DNA of 64,000 nt from Pseudomonas taetrolens (GTDB taxonomy: Bacteria > Pseudomonadota > Gammaproteobacteria > Pseudomonadales > Pseudomonadaceae). Location: contig NZ_LS483370.1 in the NCBI RefSeq assembly GCF_900475285.1, forward strand, positions 1,874,001 through 1,938,000, given 5' to 3'. Under the pieces are notes generated by a model. It saw nothing but the letters and a program-made list of their open reading frames with translations, was not told the origin of the DNA and searched no databases. The position numbers and the translations under genes were made by a program. This document shows positions 1-10,328 of the stretch, in pieces (position 1 is the stretch's first letter; each line of letters starts with the position of its first letter).

Positions 1-1
1 A

Positions 2-1021
<1,020 letters not shown>

Positions 1022-1078
1022 AGGCATTGCCCGGCGGCCCTCAAGGCGCTGGTCAGTCGAAGACGACAGGTATGTCCC

Positions 1079-4000
1079 ATGGCAAACAAGCCCGACTCGC
1101 AAAGCTTTATCAAAGACCCGCTCTGGTACAAGGATGCGGTGATCTATCAGGTGCACATAAAGTCTTTTTTTGACTCCAATAACGACGGAATCGGCGATTT
1201 CAAAGGCTTGATCAGCAAACTCGATTACATCGCCGAGCTGGGGGTCAATACGCTCTGGATTTTGCCGTTTTATCCCTCACCGCGGCGCGATGACGGTTAT
1301 GACATCGCGGACTATCGTGGGGTGCACCCGGACTATGGGACGCTGGGCGATGTGAAGCGCTTTATTCGTGAGGCCCATGCTCGCGGCCTGCGGGTGATTA
1401 CCGAACTGGTGATCAACCACACCTCGGACCAACACCCGTGGTTTCAGAAAGCCCGGCACGCCAAACCGGGCTCCAGGGCGCGGGATTATTATGTGTGGTC
1501 GGATACGGACCAGAAGTACGACGGCACGCGGATTATTTTTCTCGACACCGAAACCTCCAACTGGACCTGGGACCCGGTGGCGGGCCAATATTTCTGGCAC
1601 CGGTTTTATTCCCACCAGCCGGATCTGAACTTCGATAATCCGCAAGTCATGAAAGAAGTGCTGTCCGTGATGCGCTATTGGCTGGACATGGGCATCGATG
1701 GCCTGCGCCTGGACGCCATTCCCTATCTGGTCGAGCGCGATGGCACCAATAACGAAAACCTGCCGGAAACCCACCAGATTCTTAAACAGATCCGCGCCGA
1801 GATTGATGCCAACTACCCTGACCGCATGCTGCTGGCCGAGGCCAATCAATGGCCGGAAGACACCCAGCAGTATTTCGGCGACTCCGATGGCATCAACGGC
1901 GACGAATGCCACATGGCCTTTCACTTTCCGCTGATGCCGCGCATGTACATGGCGCTGGCCCAGGAAGACCGTTTTCCGATCACCGATATCCTGCGCCAGA
2001 CCCCGGAGATCCCGGCGAATTGTCAGTGGGCGATCTTCTTGCGCAACCACGACGAGCTGACCCTGGAGATGGTGACCGACAAGGAGCGTGACTACCTGTG
2101 GAATTACTACGCCGCCGATCAGCGGGCCCGGATCAACCTGGGGATTCGCCGACGTCTGGCGCCGTTGATGGAGCGCGATCGCCGTCGGGTTGAACTGCTC
2201 AACAGCCTGCTGTTGTCGATGCCGGGAACACCCACCCTGTATTACGGCGATGAAATTGGCATGGGCGACAACATTTACCTGGGCGACCGGGATGGTGTAC
2301 GTACCCCGATGCAATGGTCGATCGACCGAAACGGCGGGTTTTCGCGGGCCAACCCGGCCAGCCTGGTGCTGCCACCCAACATGGATGCGCTGTATGGCTA
2401 CCACTCGATCAATGTTGAAGCGCAAGCCAGCGACCCGCATTCGCTACTTAACTGGACCCGGCGCCTGCTGGCGGTGCGCAAACAGCAAAAAGCCTTTGGC
2501 CGCGGCTCTTTGAAAATGCTCTCGCCGAGAAACCGGCGGATTCTGGCTTACATCCGTGAATACACAGACAGTGATGGCAGCAACGAAACCCTGCTGTGTG
2601 TGGCCAACGTCTCACGCAGTGCCCAGGCCGTCGAGCTGGACCTCTCGGAGTTTGCCGGTCGCGTTCCGGTGGAAATGCTGGGCGGGAATGCCTTCCCGCC
2701 CATCGGCCAATTGCATTTCATGCTGACCCTGGCGCCCTATGGCTTTTACTGGTTCCTGCTGGCCAGTGAAAGCCAGATGCCGAGCTGGCATGCCGAGCCT
2801 GCGCACAGCCTGCCGGAACTGGTGACCCTGGTGCTCAAGGCTCGCCTCGAAGAGTTGCTCGAAGCGCCGGCGCGCACCACCCTGGAGCAGGTGACGCTCC
2901 CCGCATGGTTACCCAACCGGCGCTGGTTCGGGCAAAAGGACGTGCCGATCGAACAGGTCAGGATTATCTACGGCACACGCTTCGGTGAGGCGCGGCATCC
3001 TCTGCTGCTGACCGAAGTCGAAGTCACCTGCGGCCAGCAACAGTATCGGTATCAACTGCCGATGGGGCTGTTGTCCGAGGATCAGTTCAGCACCGCGCTG
3101 GCCCAACAGTTGGTGTTGACCCGTGTACGGCGTGGGCGTGAGGTGGGGTTTATCACGGATGCTTTCCACCTTGAACCCTTTGTCCGCGCGGTGATAGCCG
3201 GTCTGCAAAATGCCAGTACGGTCGCCAGCAGTGCGGGCGATATCTGCTTTCAGCCCATGCCCAACCTGGCGTCCCTGGCGCTCGATGAGCACAGCGAGAT
3301 CCGCTACCTGACGGCCGAGCAGTCCAACAGCTCGGTGGTGATCGGTGGGTCACTGGTGCTCAAGCTGATTCGCAAGGTGAGCATGGGGGTGCACCCCGAG
3401 CTGGAAATGGGGGCTTACCTGACGGCCGCCGGCTACCTGAATATTTCGCCGTTGCTGGGTTCGGTCGTACGCCGCGATGGGGAGGGGAATGAAAGTCTTC
3501 TGATGATTGCCCAAGGCTATTTGAGCAATCAGGGCGATGCTTGGACCTGGACCCAGAATAACCTTGAACGCGCCATTCGTGATGAGCTGGCAGATGTTAT
3601 GTCCGCCCATGAACAGCATTACAACGCCCTGAGCGAGCTGGCAGATTTCGCGGCCATTCTGGGGCAGCGTCTCGGTGAAATGCATCTCTTGCTGGCACGT
3701 CCCGCCCCGGACTCCGATTTTGACCCCGAGACCACCACCCTTGAACATGCGCGACGGTGGGCCACGCATATCGGCCACCAGGTCAAAGAGGCCCTGCAAC
3801 AGCTTAAAAAACATCGGGCCGATTTGCCGCCAGCGGATCAGCAACGGGTCGAGCGGCTGTTGTCGCGGCAGCGTGCGATCACCGCCTACATCAAGCAACT
3901 GGCCGAGGATACCCTTGGCGGGCTGCGGATTCGGGCGCATGGTGACTTGCACCTGGGGCAAGTGCTGGTGGTCCAGAGCGATGCGTACTTCATTGACTTT

Positions 4001-4429
4001 GAAGGCGAGCCGACACGCCCCTTGTCGCAGCGGCGCGGCAAGCACAGCCCCTACAAGGACATCAGCGGCTTGCTTCGCTCATTTGATTATGCCGCTGCCA
4101 TGGCGGTCAGCAATGTGCAGCAAGCCGACCATTCGATAGAGGCCGAGCAGGCGCGGCAACGGGTAGCCGAGCGCTATGTCAGCGAAGCCCGAAGTGCTTT
4201 GATTCAGGCTTATCGGCTGGCAACAGCTAGTCTTGCTCCGACGTGGAAAAAACCGGAAGGGCCAGACGCGGCACTGGCATTGTTCAGTCTGGAAAAGGCC
4301 GCTTACGAAGTGATTTATGAGGCGACAAACCGACCTGCCTGGATAAGAGTGCCTCTACAAGGTCTGAGTGACTTACTGAACCACCTGCCAGATACGGCGA
4401 AACCTTTACCGGATGGAGAGCAGTCATGA
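1079..4429 (+). CDS. treS: Trehalose synthase-maltokinase fusion (TreS-Mak/Pep2)
   Basis: The 1116-residue protein joins two enzymes. Residues about 12-560 are a GH13 trehalose synthase (trehalose-maltose isomerase) with nucleophile D212 (GLRLDAIPY), acid/base E254 ([11 protein letters not shown]) and D325 (FLRNHDEL). Residues about 640-1116 are a maltokinase with an aminoglycoside-phosphotransferase-like catalytic core, D956 ([10 protein letters not shown]) and metal-binding D973 (YFIDFEGEP). The fusion would turn trehalose into maltose and then maltose 1-phosphate, the donor used by GlgE just upstream. Such fusions are known in many bacteria, while actinobacteria often keep the two genes apart. 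The ATG at 1079 follows an AGG 8 bp upstream. The 3' end overlaps glgB by 4 bp, so translation is probably coupled. Confidence 0.96.
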   Translation: MANKPDSQSFIKDPLWYKDAVIYQVHIKSFFDSNNDGIGDFKGLISKLDYIAELGVNTLWILPFYPSPRRDDGYDIADYRGVHPDYGTLGDVKRFIREAHARGLRVITELVINHTSDQHPWFQKARHAKPGSRARDYYVWSDTDQKYDGTRIIFLDTETSNWTWDPVAGQYFWHRFYSHQPDLNFDNPQVMKEVLSVMRYWLDMGIDGLRLDAIPYLVERDGTNNENLPETHQILKQIRAEIDANYPDRMLLAEANQWPEDTQQYFGDSDGINGDECHMAFHFPLMPRMYMALAQEDRFPITDILRQTPEIPANCQWAIFLRNHDELTLEMVTDKERDYLWNYYAADQRARINLGIRRRLAPLMERDRRRVELLNSLLLSMPGTPTLYYGDEIGMGDNIYLGDRDGVRTPMQWSIDRNGGFSRANPASLVLPPNMDALYGYHSINVEAQASDPHSLLNWTRRLLAVRKQQKAFGRGSLKMLSPRNRRILAYIREYTDSDGSNETLLCVANVSRSAQAVELDLSEFAGRVPVEMLGGNAFPPIGQLHFMLTLAPYGFYWFLLASESQMPSWHAEPAHSLPELVTLVLKARLEELLEAPARTTLEQVTLPAWLPNRRWFGQKDVPIEQVRIIYGTRFGEARHPLLLTEVEVTCGQQQYRYQLPMGLLSEDQFSTALAQQLVLTRVRRGREVGFITDAFHLEPFVRAVIAGLQNASTVASSAGDICFQPMPNLASLALDEHSEIRYLTAEQSNSSVVIGGSLVLKLIRKVSMGVHPELEMGAYLTAAGYLNISPLLGSVVRRDGEGNESLLMIAQGYLSNQGDAWTWTQNNLERAIRDELADVMSAHEQHYNALSELADFAAILGQRLGEMHLLLARPAPDSDFDPETTTLEHARRWATHIGHQVKEALQQLKKHRADLPPADQQRVERLLSRQRAITAYIKQLAEDTLGGLRIRAHGDLHLGQVLVVQSDAYFIDFEGEPTRPLSQRRGKHSPYKDISGLLRSFDYAAAMAVSNVQQADHSIEAEQARQRVAERYVSEARSALIQAYRLATASLAPTWKKPEGPDAALALFSLEKAAYEVIYEATNRPAWIRVPLQGLSDLLNHLPDTAKPLPDGEQS

Positions 4430-6642
4430 GTGTCAGCAACGTTAAGGGTTTGATGCCGGGGCGCCAGGACATTGAGGCACTGATCACCGCTCGGCACCGC
4501 GATCCGTTCTCCGTGCTGGGCCCGCATCCGGACGGGCAGGGCGGGCTGATCATCCGGGCGTTCCTGCCCCAGGCATTGAGTGTCAGGGTGCTGGCCCGCG
4601 GCTCGGGTGAGCAGATCGCCAGCCTCGACAGCACGCATGTCCCGGGTTTGTTCGTGGGCCACCTTGCCCGCCCCCAGGCGTATGAGTTGCAAACCAGTTG
4701 GGCCGGCGGCGAACACACCAGCGAAGACCCCTACAGCTTTGGTCCGTTGCTGGGTGAGCTGGACCTGTACCTGTTTGCCGAGGGTAACCATCGGGACTTG
4801 AGCCGTTGCCTGGGCGCGCAAGTGATGGCGGTCGATGGCATCCCGGGTGTGCGCTTTTCGGTATGGGCACCGAATGCGCAACGGGTTTCAGTGGTGGGCG
4901 ATTTCAATATCTGGGATGGCCGGCGTCACCCCATGCGCTTGCGGCATCCGAGCGGGGTATGGGAATTGTTCATTCCGCGCCTGGAGCCGGGAGCAGCTTA
5001 CAAATATGAAATTCTGGGCCCTCACGGGATCCTGCCGCTCAAGGCTGATCCAATGGCGCTGGCCACTCAGTTGCCTCCTGAAACCGCGTCAAAAGTGGCT
5101 GTGCCGCTGGCGGTGGAGTGGCAGGACGATGCCTGGATGCAGGCGCGGGCGGCCCATCAGCGACCTGATGCGCCGCTGTCGATTTATGAATTGCATGTGG
5201 GATCGTGGCAGTGCGAGGTCGATGATGCCGGAGACGTCGAGCGCCAGTACAACTGGCATGAACTGGCCGAGCGACTCATTCCCTACGTGCAGCAATTGGG
5301 CTTCACCCATATTGAGCTGATGCCGATCATGGAGCACCCGTTCGGGGGATCATGGGGGTATCAGCCCTTGTCACAATTTGCCCCGAGTGCCCGCTACGGC
5401 TCCCCGGATGACTTCGGGGCGTTCGTCAATGCCTGCCATCTGGCCGGGATCGGGGTGATTCTGGACTGGGTGCCGGCGCACTTTCCTAATGATGAACACG
5501 GTCTTGCGCAGTTTGATGGCACCGCATTGTATGAGTACGACAACCCGCTGGAAGGTTTTCACAAGGACTGGAACACGCTGATCTACAACCTGGGACGGAC
5601 GGAAGTGCACGGTTTCATGCTGGCTTCGGCCTTGCACTGGCTCAAGCATTTTCATGTCGACGGGTTACGGGTGGATGCCGTGGCTTCGATGCTGTACCGC
5701 GATTACTCACGCGATGCAGGCGAGTGGGTACCCAACCGGCATGGCGGGCGGGAGAACCTGGAGGCCATCGACTTTCTGCGACACCTCAACGATGTGGTCG
5801 CCCTGGAGGCGCCTGGCGCGCTGATCATTGCCGAAGAGTCCACCGCGTGGCCCGGCGTCAGCAAAAGCACCGCAGAGGGCGGCCTGGGGTTTTCCTATAA
5901 GTGGAATATGGGCTGGATGCATGATTCGCTGCATTACATCCAGCAGGACCCGGTGTACCGCGCACACCATCACAATGAATTGAGCTTCGGTCTGGTCTAC
6001 GCCTGGAGCGAGCGCTTTATCCTGCCGATCTCCCATGACGAAGTGGTACATGGCAAACACTCGCTGATCGACAAGATGCCCGGTGATCGCTGGCAAAAAT
6101 TCGCCAACTTGCGGGCCTACCTGAGTTTCATGTGGGCCCATCCGGGTAAAAAACTGTTGTTCATGGGCTGCGAGTTCGGCCAGTGGCGCGAGTGGAATCA
6201 CGATCAGCAACTGGACTGGTATTTGTTGCAGTACCCCGAGCACAAAGGCGTGCAGAAATTGATCGGAGACTTGAACCGGGTGTACCGCAAACACCCGGCC
6301 CTGCATGATCAGGACGATGTGGCGCAGGGCTTCGAGTGGTTGATCGGTGACGATGCCACCAACAGCGTTTATGCCTGGTTGCGCTGGAGCAAAGACGGCA
6401 AGCCGTTGCTGGTGGTGGCCAACTTCACCCCGGTACCGCGTGAGGGCTACCGCATCGGTGTGCCGTTCGCGGGTACCTGGGAGGAAGTCATCAACAGCGA
6501 TGCCGACCTCTATGCCGGCTCCAACTATGGCAATGGTGGCGGGGTGAGCACGGACAACCGGCCGAGCCATGGCCAGAGTGTGTCAGTGGCACTCAACCTG
6601 CCGCCGCTGGGTGTGCTGATATTGCGCCCGCAAGAAGGCTGA
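4426..6642 (+). CDS. glgB: 1,4-alpha-glucan branching enzyme GlgB
   Basis: This 738-residue protein is a full-length GH13_9 branching enzyme that cuts alpha-1,4 chains and reattaches them as alpha-1,6 branches. It has the long form's N1 module, then a CBM48 module (about 125-220: [20 protein letters not shown]), the catalytic barrel and a C-terminal beta domain. Catalytic residues are D417 ([17 protein letters not shown]), E470 (LIIAEEST) and D538 ([13 protein letters not shown]). The ATG overlaps the treS-mak stop (ATGA), making it the last gene of a glgE-treS/mak-glgB operon. With GlgE it forms the elongating and branching pair of the maltose-1-phosphate route. Confidence 0.97.
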   Translation: MSVSNVKGLMPGRQDIEALITARHRDPFSVLGPHPDGQGGLIIRAFLPQALSVRVLARGSGEQIASLDSTHVPGLFVGHLARPQAYELQTSWAGGEHTSEDPYSFGPLLGELDLYLFAEGNHRDLSRCLGAQVMAVDGIPGVRFSVWAPNAQRVSVVGDFNIWDGRRHPMRLRHPSGVWELFIPRLEPGAAYKYEILGPHGILPLKADPMALATQLPPETASKVAVPLAVEWQDDAWMQARAAHQRPDAPLSIYELHVGSWQCEVDDAGDVERQYNWHELAERLIPYVQQLGFTHIELMPIMEHPFGGSWGYQPLSQFAPSARYGSPDDFGAFVNACHLAGIGVILDWVPAHFPNDEHGLAQFDGTALYEYDNPLEGFHKDWNTLIYNLGRTEVHGFMLASALHWLKHFHVDGLRVDAVASMLYRDYSRDAGEWVPNRHGGRENLEAIDFLRHLNDVVALEAPGALIIAEESTAWPGVSKSTAEGGLGFSYKWNMGWMHDSLHYIQQDPVYRAHHHNELSFGLVYAWSERFILPISHDEVVHGKHSLIDKMPGDRWQKFANLRAYLSFMWAHPGKKLLFMGCEFGQWREWNHDQQLDWYLLQYPEHKGVQKLIGDLNRVYRKHPALHDQDDVAQGFEWLIGDDATNSVYAWLRWSKDGKPLLVVANFTPVPREGYRIGVPFAGTWEEVINSDADLYAGSNYGNGGGVSTDNRPSHGQSVSVALNLPPLGVLILRPQEG

Positions 6643-6655
6643 AAACTCACCGTCG

Positions 6656-6695
6656 CTGCCGAAGCCCGGGATCCGCGAACCCCGGCGTTCGGCAG
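6656..6695. terminator. Hairpin between convergent glgB and EEP-family gene
   Basis: Outer arms CTGCCGAA and TTCGGCAG pair perfectly, and an imperfect GC-rich inner stem follows. It sits in the 82-bp gap where the plus-strand glgB operon and the minus-strand gene meet. There is no clear T-run on either side, so it may block transcription from both directions only weakly or act as a 3' stabiliser. Confidence 0.4.
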
Positions 6696-6724
6696 GAGAC
6701 TGAGCGGTACGCAAGGGGCATTCG

Positions 6725-7525
6725 TTACAAATGCACGTCGACTGCCAGCGGCAGGTGATCCGATAAGTGCGTCCACGGCTTGTTGCCGAGCACGGTCGGG
6801 TTGTGGCTGGTGGCGTTGCGTAAATAAATACGGTCCAGGCGCAGCAAGGGCCAGCGTGCCGGGTAGGTCTTGGCCAGTTTTCCGTGATGACGCTCGAACA
6901 CTTCGTGCAAGTCGTCACGCTGGGCGAGGGCTGCATTGCCTTGCAGTTTCCAGTCATTGAAGTCACCGGCAATGATCACCGGGTCCTTGGGCGGCAATGA
7001 TTTGAGCAACTGATTGAGCAGTACGATCTGCAATTGGCGATGACTCTCAAGCAGGCTCAAATGCACGCAGATCGCATGCACCTGTTCGTGGCCGGGTACG
7101 TCCAGCACGCAATGCAGCAAGCCGCGTCGCTCAGGGCCGGTGATCGATATATCAAGGTTGCGATACGACTTGATGGGGTATTTGGACAGCACGGCATTGC
7201 CGTGATGGCCGTCCGGGTACACCGCATTGCGCCCGTAGGCGAAGTCGCTCCACATGCTGTCGGCGAGGAATTCGTATTGCGACATCACTGGCCATTGGTC
7301 ATAGCGCGAGGCGTGTTTTTCGTGCTCTCCCAGCACCTCCTGTAAAAACACCAGATCAGCCGACGTGCTGCGCACGGCGTCACGCAGCTCCGGCAGGATA
7401 AAGCGCCGGTTGAAGACGGTGAAACCCTTGTGGGTATTCACCGTGAGTACCTTCATTCGATGCACATCAGGTGTTGGCGCAGGTGCAGGCGGTTCCAGGT
7501 TATTACCGACAATATCGAGGCTCAT
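6725..7525 (-). CDS. Endonuclease/exonuclease/phosphatase family protein
   Basis: This 266-residue protein is a member of the EEP (DNase I-like) superfamily of metal-dependent phosphodiesterases. The fold is marked by VNTHKG near residue 30, LVFLQEV (metal-binding Glu), the HLSLLESHRQ segment, IIAGDFNDW (Asp-Asn pair) and the C-terminal LSDHLPLAVDV (catalytic His). The first 23 residues are proline-rich and are not part of the fold, so M24 could be an alternative start. The ATG at 7525 has AGGAG 5 bp upstream. YbhP-like members are often found beside cardiolipin synthase, but here the gene follows glgX by about 220 bp. Its substrate cannot be told from sequence. Confidence 0.88.
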   Translation of the reverse strand: MSLDIVGNNLEPPAPAPTPDVHRMKVLTVNTHKGFTVFNRRFILPELRDAVRSTSADLVFLQEVLGEHEKHASRYDQWPVMSQYEFLADSMWSDFAYGRNAVYPDGHHGNAVLSKYPIKSYRNLDISITGPERRGLLHCVLDVPGHEQVHAICVHLSLLESHRQLQIVLLNQLLKSLPPKDPVIIAGDFNDWKLQGNAALAQRDDLHEVFERHHGKLAKTYPARWPLLRLDRIYLRNATSHNPTVLGNKPWTHLSDHLPLAVDVHL

Positions 7526-7743
7526 GGCATCTCCTGGGCTTTAAAACATACGCCGGGTTCGACTCGTAATGAGTTTAGCCGTTCCATGCCGGGTTTTTTA
7601 TAGCGCTCCGGAGCGAGCTTGCCATTGACGTGGATCAAGATTGGCGAGTGCCTGCAGCGATCTCGGATAATCACCGAAGCCGCCTTTGGCCCTGCAGTCC
7701 AGGCGCGATGTGCAGCGCTTTAAAAAGTCGGGCAGGTCCATGC
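7526..7743. other. Intergenic gap between glgX and the EEP-family gene
   Basis: No reading frame with coding character was found. It contains short GC-rich palindromic bits such as GCGCTCCGGAGCG at about 7602, and no convincing T-run terminator. The EEP gene may therefore be read through from glgX or have its own promoter here. Confidence 0.4.
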
Positions 7744-9906
7744 TCAGGCGTCATCCTCATGTTCCAGTTCGAACAGGGCCAACGAACGGCCATTGACGTA
7801 ATAGGTGCTGTTGAAAGACAGGGTTCTGGTGCCTTTTGCCTGCGCATCGAAGGTGTCGAGGATGCCTCTCCAGCCCATGCCTTGCGGCACCTCGGGCAAG
7901 GTGAAGTCGACCCCGTCATGATGCGCGTTGACGATGATCAGCAACGTGGCGTCGGCTCCGGCACGCTGAACCCCGGACACCTGCGCCCGGCCATCGAGCA
8001 ACATGCCGAGGCTGCGGCCCTGTGTGTCTTCCCACTGTTCGGTGGTCATTTCCGAGCCATCCGCGGCCAGCCAGGTGACATCCTTGACCCCCAGTGTCTC
8101 GTTGTAATGCCCGACCAAAAAGCGTCCGCGGCGCAGAATAGGGTAGTTTATGCGCAGTTTGATCAGGCGCTTGACGAAGGTCAGCAACGACTTGCCGTCC
8201 TGATCCAGGTCCCAGTTTATCCAGCCGATCTCGCTGTCCTGGCAATAGGCGTTGTTGTTGCCATGCTGGGTCCGGGCAAACTCATCGCCGGCCACGATCA
8301 TCGGGGTGCCCTGGGCCAGCAGCAGGGTGGCAAAGAAGTTACGCATTTGCCGCAGGCGCAGGCTGTTGATCTCGGGATCGTCAGTGGGGCCTTCGACGCC
8401 ATGGTTCCAGGACAGGTTGTTGTTGCTGCCGTCCTGGTTGCCTTCATCGTTGGCTTCGTTGTGCTTGTCGTTGTAGGACACCAGGTCGTGCAGGGTGAAA
8501 CCGTCATGGGCGGTGATGAAGTTGACCGAAGCGTACGGCCGTCGGCCGCGTTGATTGAACAGTTCACCTGACGCGGTCATGCGTCCGGCAAAGTCGGCCA
8601 ACTGGCCGTCATCCCCTTTCCAGAAGGCGCGCACGGTATCCCGGAAGCGGTCGTTCCACTCCGCCCAACCCGGCGGGAAACCCCCGACCTGATAGCCGCC
8701 GGGGCCGCAGTCCCACGGCTCGGCAATCATTTTGACCTGACGCAGCAACGGGTCCTGACGGCAAGCCACCAGGAAACTGTGGCGCTCGTTAAAACCGTCG
8801 TGATAACGCCCCAGAATGGTCGCCAGATCAAAGCGGAAACCATCGACATGCATCTCATGCGCCCAGTAGCGCAGTGAATCGGTGACCATTTGCAGCACGC
8901 ACGGATGGCTCAGGTCCAGGGTATTGCCGGTGCCGGAATCATTGATGTAATAGCGTTTGTCCTCGGGCATCAGGCGATAGTAGGACGCGTTGTCGATACC
9001 GCGCATGGACAGGGTCGGGCCTTGTTCGTTGCCCTCGGCAGTGTGGTTGTAGACCACGTCGAGAATCACCTCCAGCCCGGCCTCGTGCAGGTGTGCAACC
9101 ATCTCCTTGAATTCGGCAATCTTGTCACTGGCCAGGTAGCGCGGGTCGGGGGCAAAGAAGGCGATGCTGTTGTAACCCCAATAATTGGTCATGCCTTTTT
9201 GCAGCAGGTGCTGGTCATTGACGAATGCATGCACGGGCAGCAATTCGACGCTGGTCACGCCGAGCGTGCGGATATGTTCGATGACCTCATCCACCATCAA
9301 ACCGGCAAAAGTGCCACGCACGGCTTCCGGTACGGCCGGATGACGCATGCTGATGCCGCGGACATGGGTTTCGTAAAAGATCGTGCGTTCCCATGGCACG
9401 ACCAGCCGGTGGTCGTGTCCCCAGGTGTGGGCCGGATCAATCACTTTGCATTTGGGGACAAAAGGGGCACTGTCGCGCTCATCGAAGCTCAAGTCGGCAT
9501 CCGGGTGGCCAATGGTGTAACCGAAGAGGGCTTCCGACCATTTCAGTTCTCCCACCAGCTGTTTGGCATAGGGATCGATCAGCAATTTGTGGTGGTTGAA
9601 GCGGTGACCGTTTTGCGGATCGTAAGGCCCGTAGACGCGATAACCGTAAATCAGCCCCGGATGAGCATCCGGCAGATAGCCGTGAAAGGTCTCATCGGTG
9701 TACTCGGGAAGCGCGATGCGCTCAAGTTCAACCTCGCCTGTAGCATCGAACAGGCACAGTTCAACTTGGGTGGCATTGGCAGAAAACAACGCGAAGTTAA
9801 CACCGAGTCCATCCCAGGTAGCGCCTAACGGAAAGGGCAAGCCCTCGCGCAGCCGTGAGGGTTCAACGTCCGGTGTCTTGGGTGGCGATGGCTTGCGCTG
9901 GGTCAT
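7744..9906 (-). CDS. glgX: Glycogen debranching enzyme GlgX
   Basis: The 720-residue protein is a GH13_11 isoamylase-type enzyme that hydrolyses alpha-1,6 branches of phosphorylase-trimmed glycogen. The N-terminal CBM48 begins at about residue 22 (LPFPLGATWDGLGVNFALFS). D360 (GFRFDLATILG) is the nucleophile and E396 (MIAEPWDCGPGGYQVG) the acid/base, with FITAHDGFTLHDLVSY as the third catalytic region. Length and motifs are complete. The ATG has AGGAG 6 bp upstream. It lies 154 bp downstream of the DUF2934 gene on the same strand, with a terminator-like hairpin between them, so it may have its own promoter. Confidence 0.97.
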   Translation of the reverse strand: MTQRKPSPPKTPDVEPSRLREGLPFPLGATWDGLGVNFALFSANATQVELCLFDATGEVELERIALPEYTDETFHGYLPDAHPGLIYGYRVYGPYDPQNGHRFNHHKLLIDPYAKQLVGELKWSEALFGYTIGHPDADLSFDERDSAPFVPKCKVIDPAHTWGHDHRLVVPWERTIFYETHVRGISMRHPAVPEAVRGTFAGLMVDEVIEHIRTLGVTSVELLPVHAFVNDQHLLQKGMTNYWGYNSIAFFAPDPRYLASDKIAEFKEMVAHLHEAGLEVILDVVYNHTAEGNEQGPTLSMRGIDNASYYRLMPEDKRYYINDSGTGNTLDLSHPCVLQMVTDSLRYWAHEMHVDGFRFDLATILGRYHDGFNERHSFLVACRQDPLLRQVKMIAEPWDCGPGGYQVGGFPPGWAEWNDRFRDTVRAFWKGDDGQLADFAGRMTASGELFNQRGRRPYASVNFITAHDGFTLHDLVSYNDKHNEANDEGNQDGSNNNLSWNHGVEGPTDDPEINSLRLRQMRNFFATLLLAQGTPMIVAGDEFARTQHGNNNAYCQDSEIGWINWDLDQDGKSLLTFVKRLIKLRINYPILRRGRFLVGHYNETLGVKDVTWLAADGSEMTTEQWEDTQGRSLGMLLDGRAQVSGVQRAGADATLLIIVNAHHDGVDFTLPEVPQGMGWRGILDTFDAQAKGTRTLSFNSTYYVNGRSLALFELEHEDDA

Positions 9907-9942
9907 GATGGCTCCTGTCGGGTAATGCCAGTCAGTCGAGCG

Positions 9943-9978
9943 AAAAAGGTCTCTGCAGGAGCGAGTGAGCTCCTGCAG
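9943..9978 (-). terminator. Rho-independent-type terminator downstream of the DUF2934 gene
   Basis: On the minus strand CTGCAGGAGC and GCTCCTGCAG form a perfect 10-bp stem around a 6-nt loop. AGACC and five T follow. It lies between the DUF2934 stop and the glgX start, so it would end or reduce transcription of the glgA-treZ-malQ-treY-DUF2934 block before glgX. Confidence 0.6.
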
Positions 9979-10060
9979 GTTCAGCTTTCAGGCGTCACAG
10001 TCAAATGACCGCCACCTTCCAGTGGCCATCAACGGATCTGGATAAACCCTGCCGCCAGGG

Positions 10061-10312
10061 TCAGGGCGTGGCGGGTTTACGCGGTGCCCGTGGTTTTTTA
10101 GCTGCGGGTTGTTTCGCAGCAGGTTTGGCTGTCACGACTGGCGCCGGCTTGGCGGGCGCCTTGCGCTGTTTGGTCGCGGAAGGCACCTGCGCCTCGGCCT
10201 GCGCCAGCTTGTGGGCCATTTCCCAGTGCCGGGCTTCCTGGCCGACCGGCCGTCCTTCGGATTCCCAGATTTGATAAGCAAATTCGCGAATGCGCTTGTC
10301 GTCATTGTTCAT
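10061..10312 (-). CDS. DUF2934-containing small basic protein
   Basis: This 83-residue protein has an N-terminal DUF2934 motif (RIREFAYQIWESEGRPVGQEARHW) over about residues 5-40. A lysine-, alanine- and proline-rich tail of about 40 residues follows and is probably disordered and positively charged. ATG 10312 has AGGAG 7 bp upstream; an in-frame GTG at 10315 is less well placed. It is 16 bp downstream of treY and probably in the same transcript. DUF2934 proteins often sit in glycogen/trehalose clusters, but the function is not known. The tail suggests binding to an acidic partner such as nucleic acid, which is inference only. Confidence 0.85.
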   Translation of the reverse strand: MNNDDKRIREFAYQIWESEGRPVGQEARHWEMAHKLAQAEAQVPSATKQRKAPAKPAPVVTAKPAAKQPAAKKPRAPRKPATP

Positions 10313-10328
10313 CACTCATCTCCTGAAC

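Noticed and set aside
8890..9828. 312-codon open frame on the plus strand
   Set aside because: It is antisense to glgX, whose catalytic motifs are intact. No ribosome site or known family.
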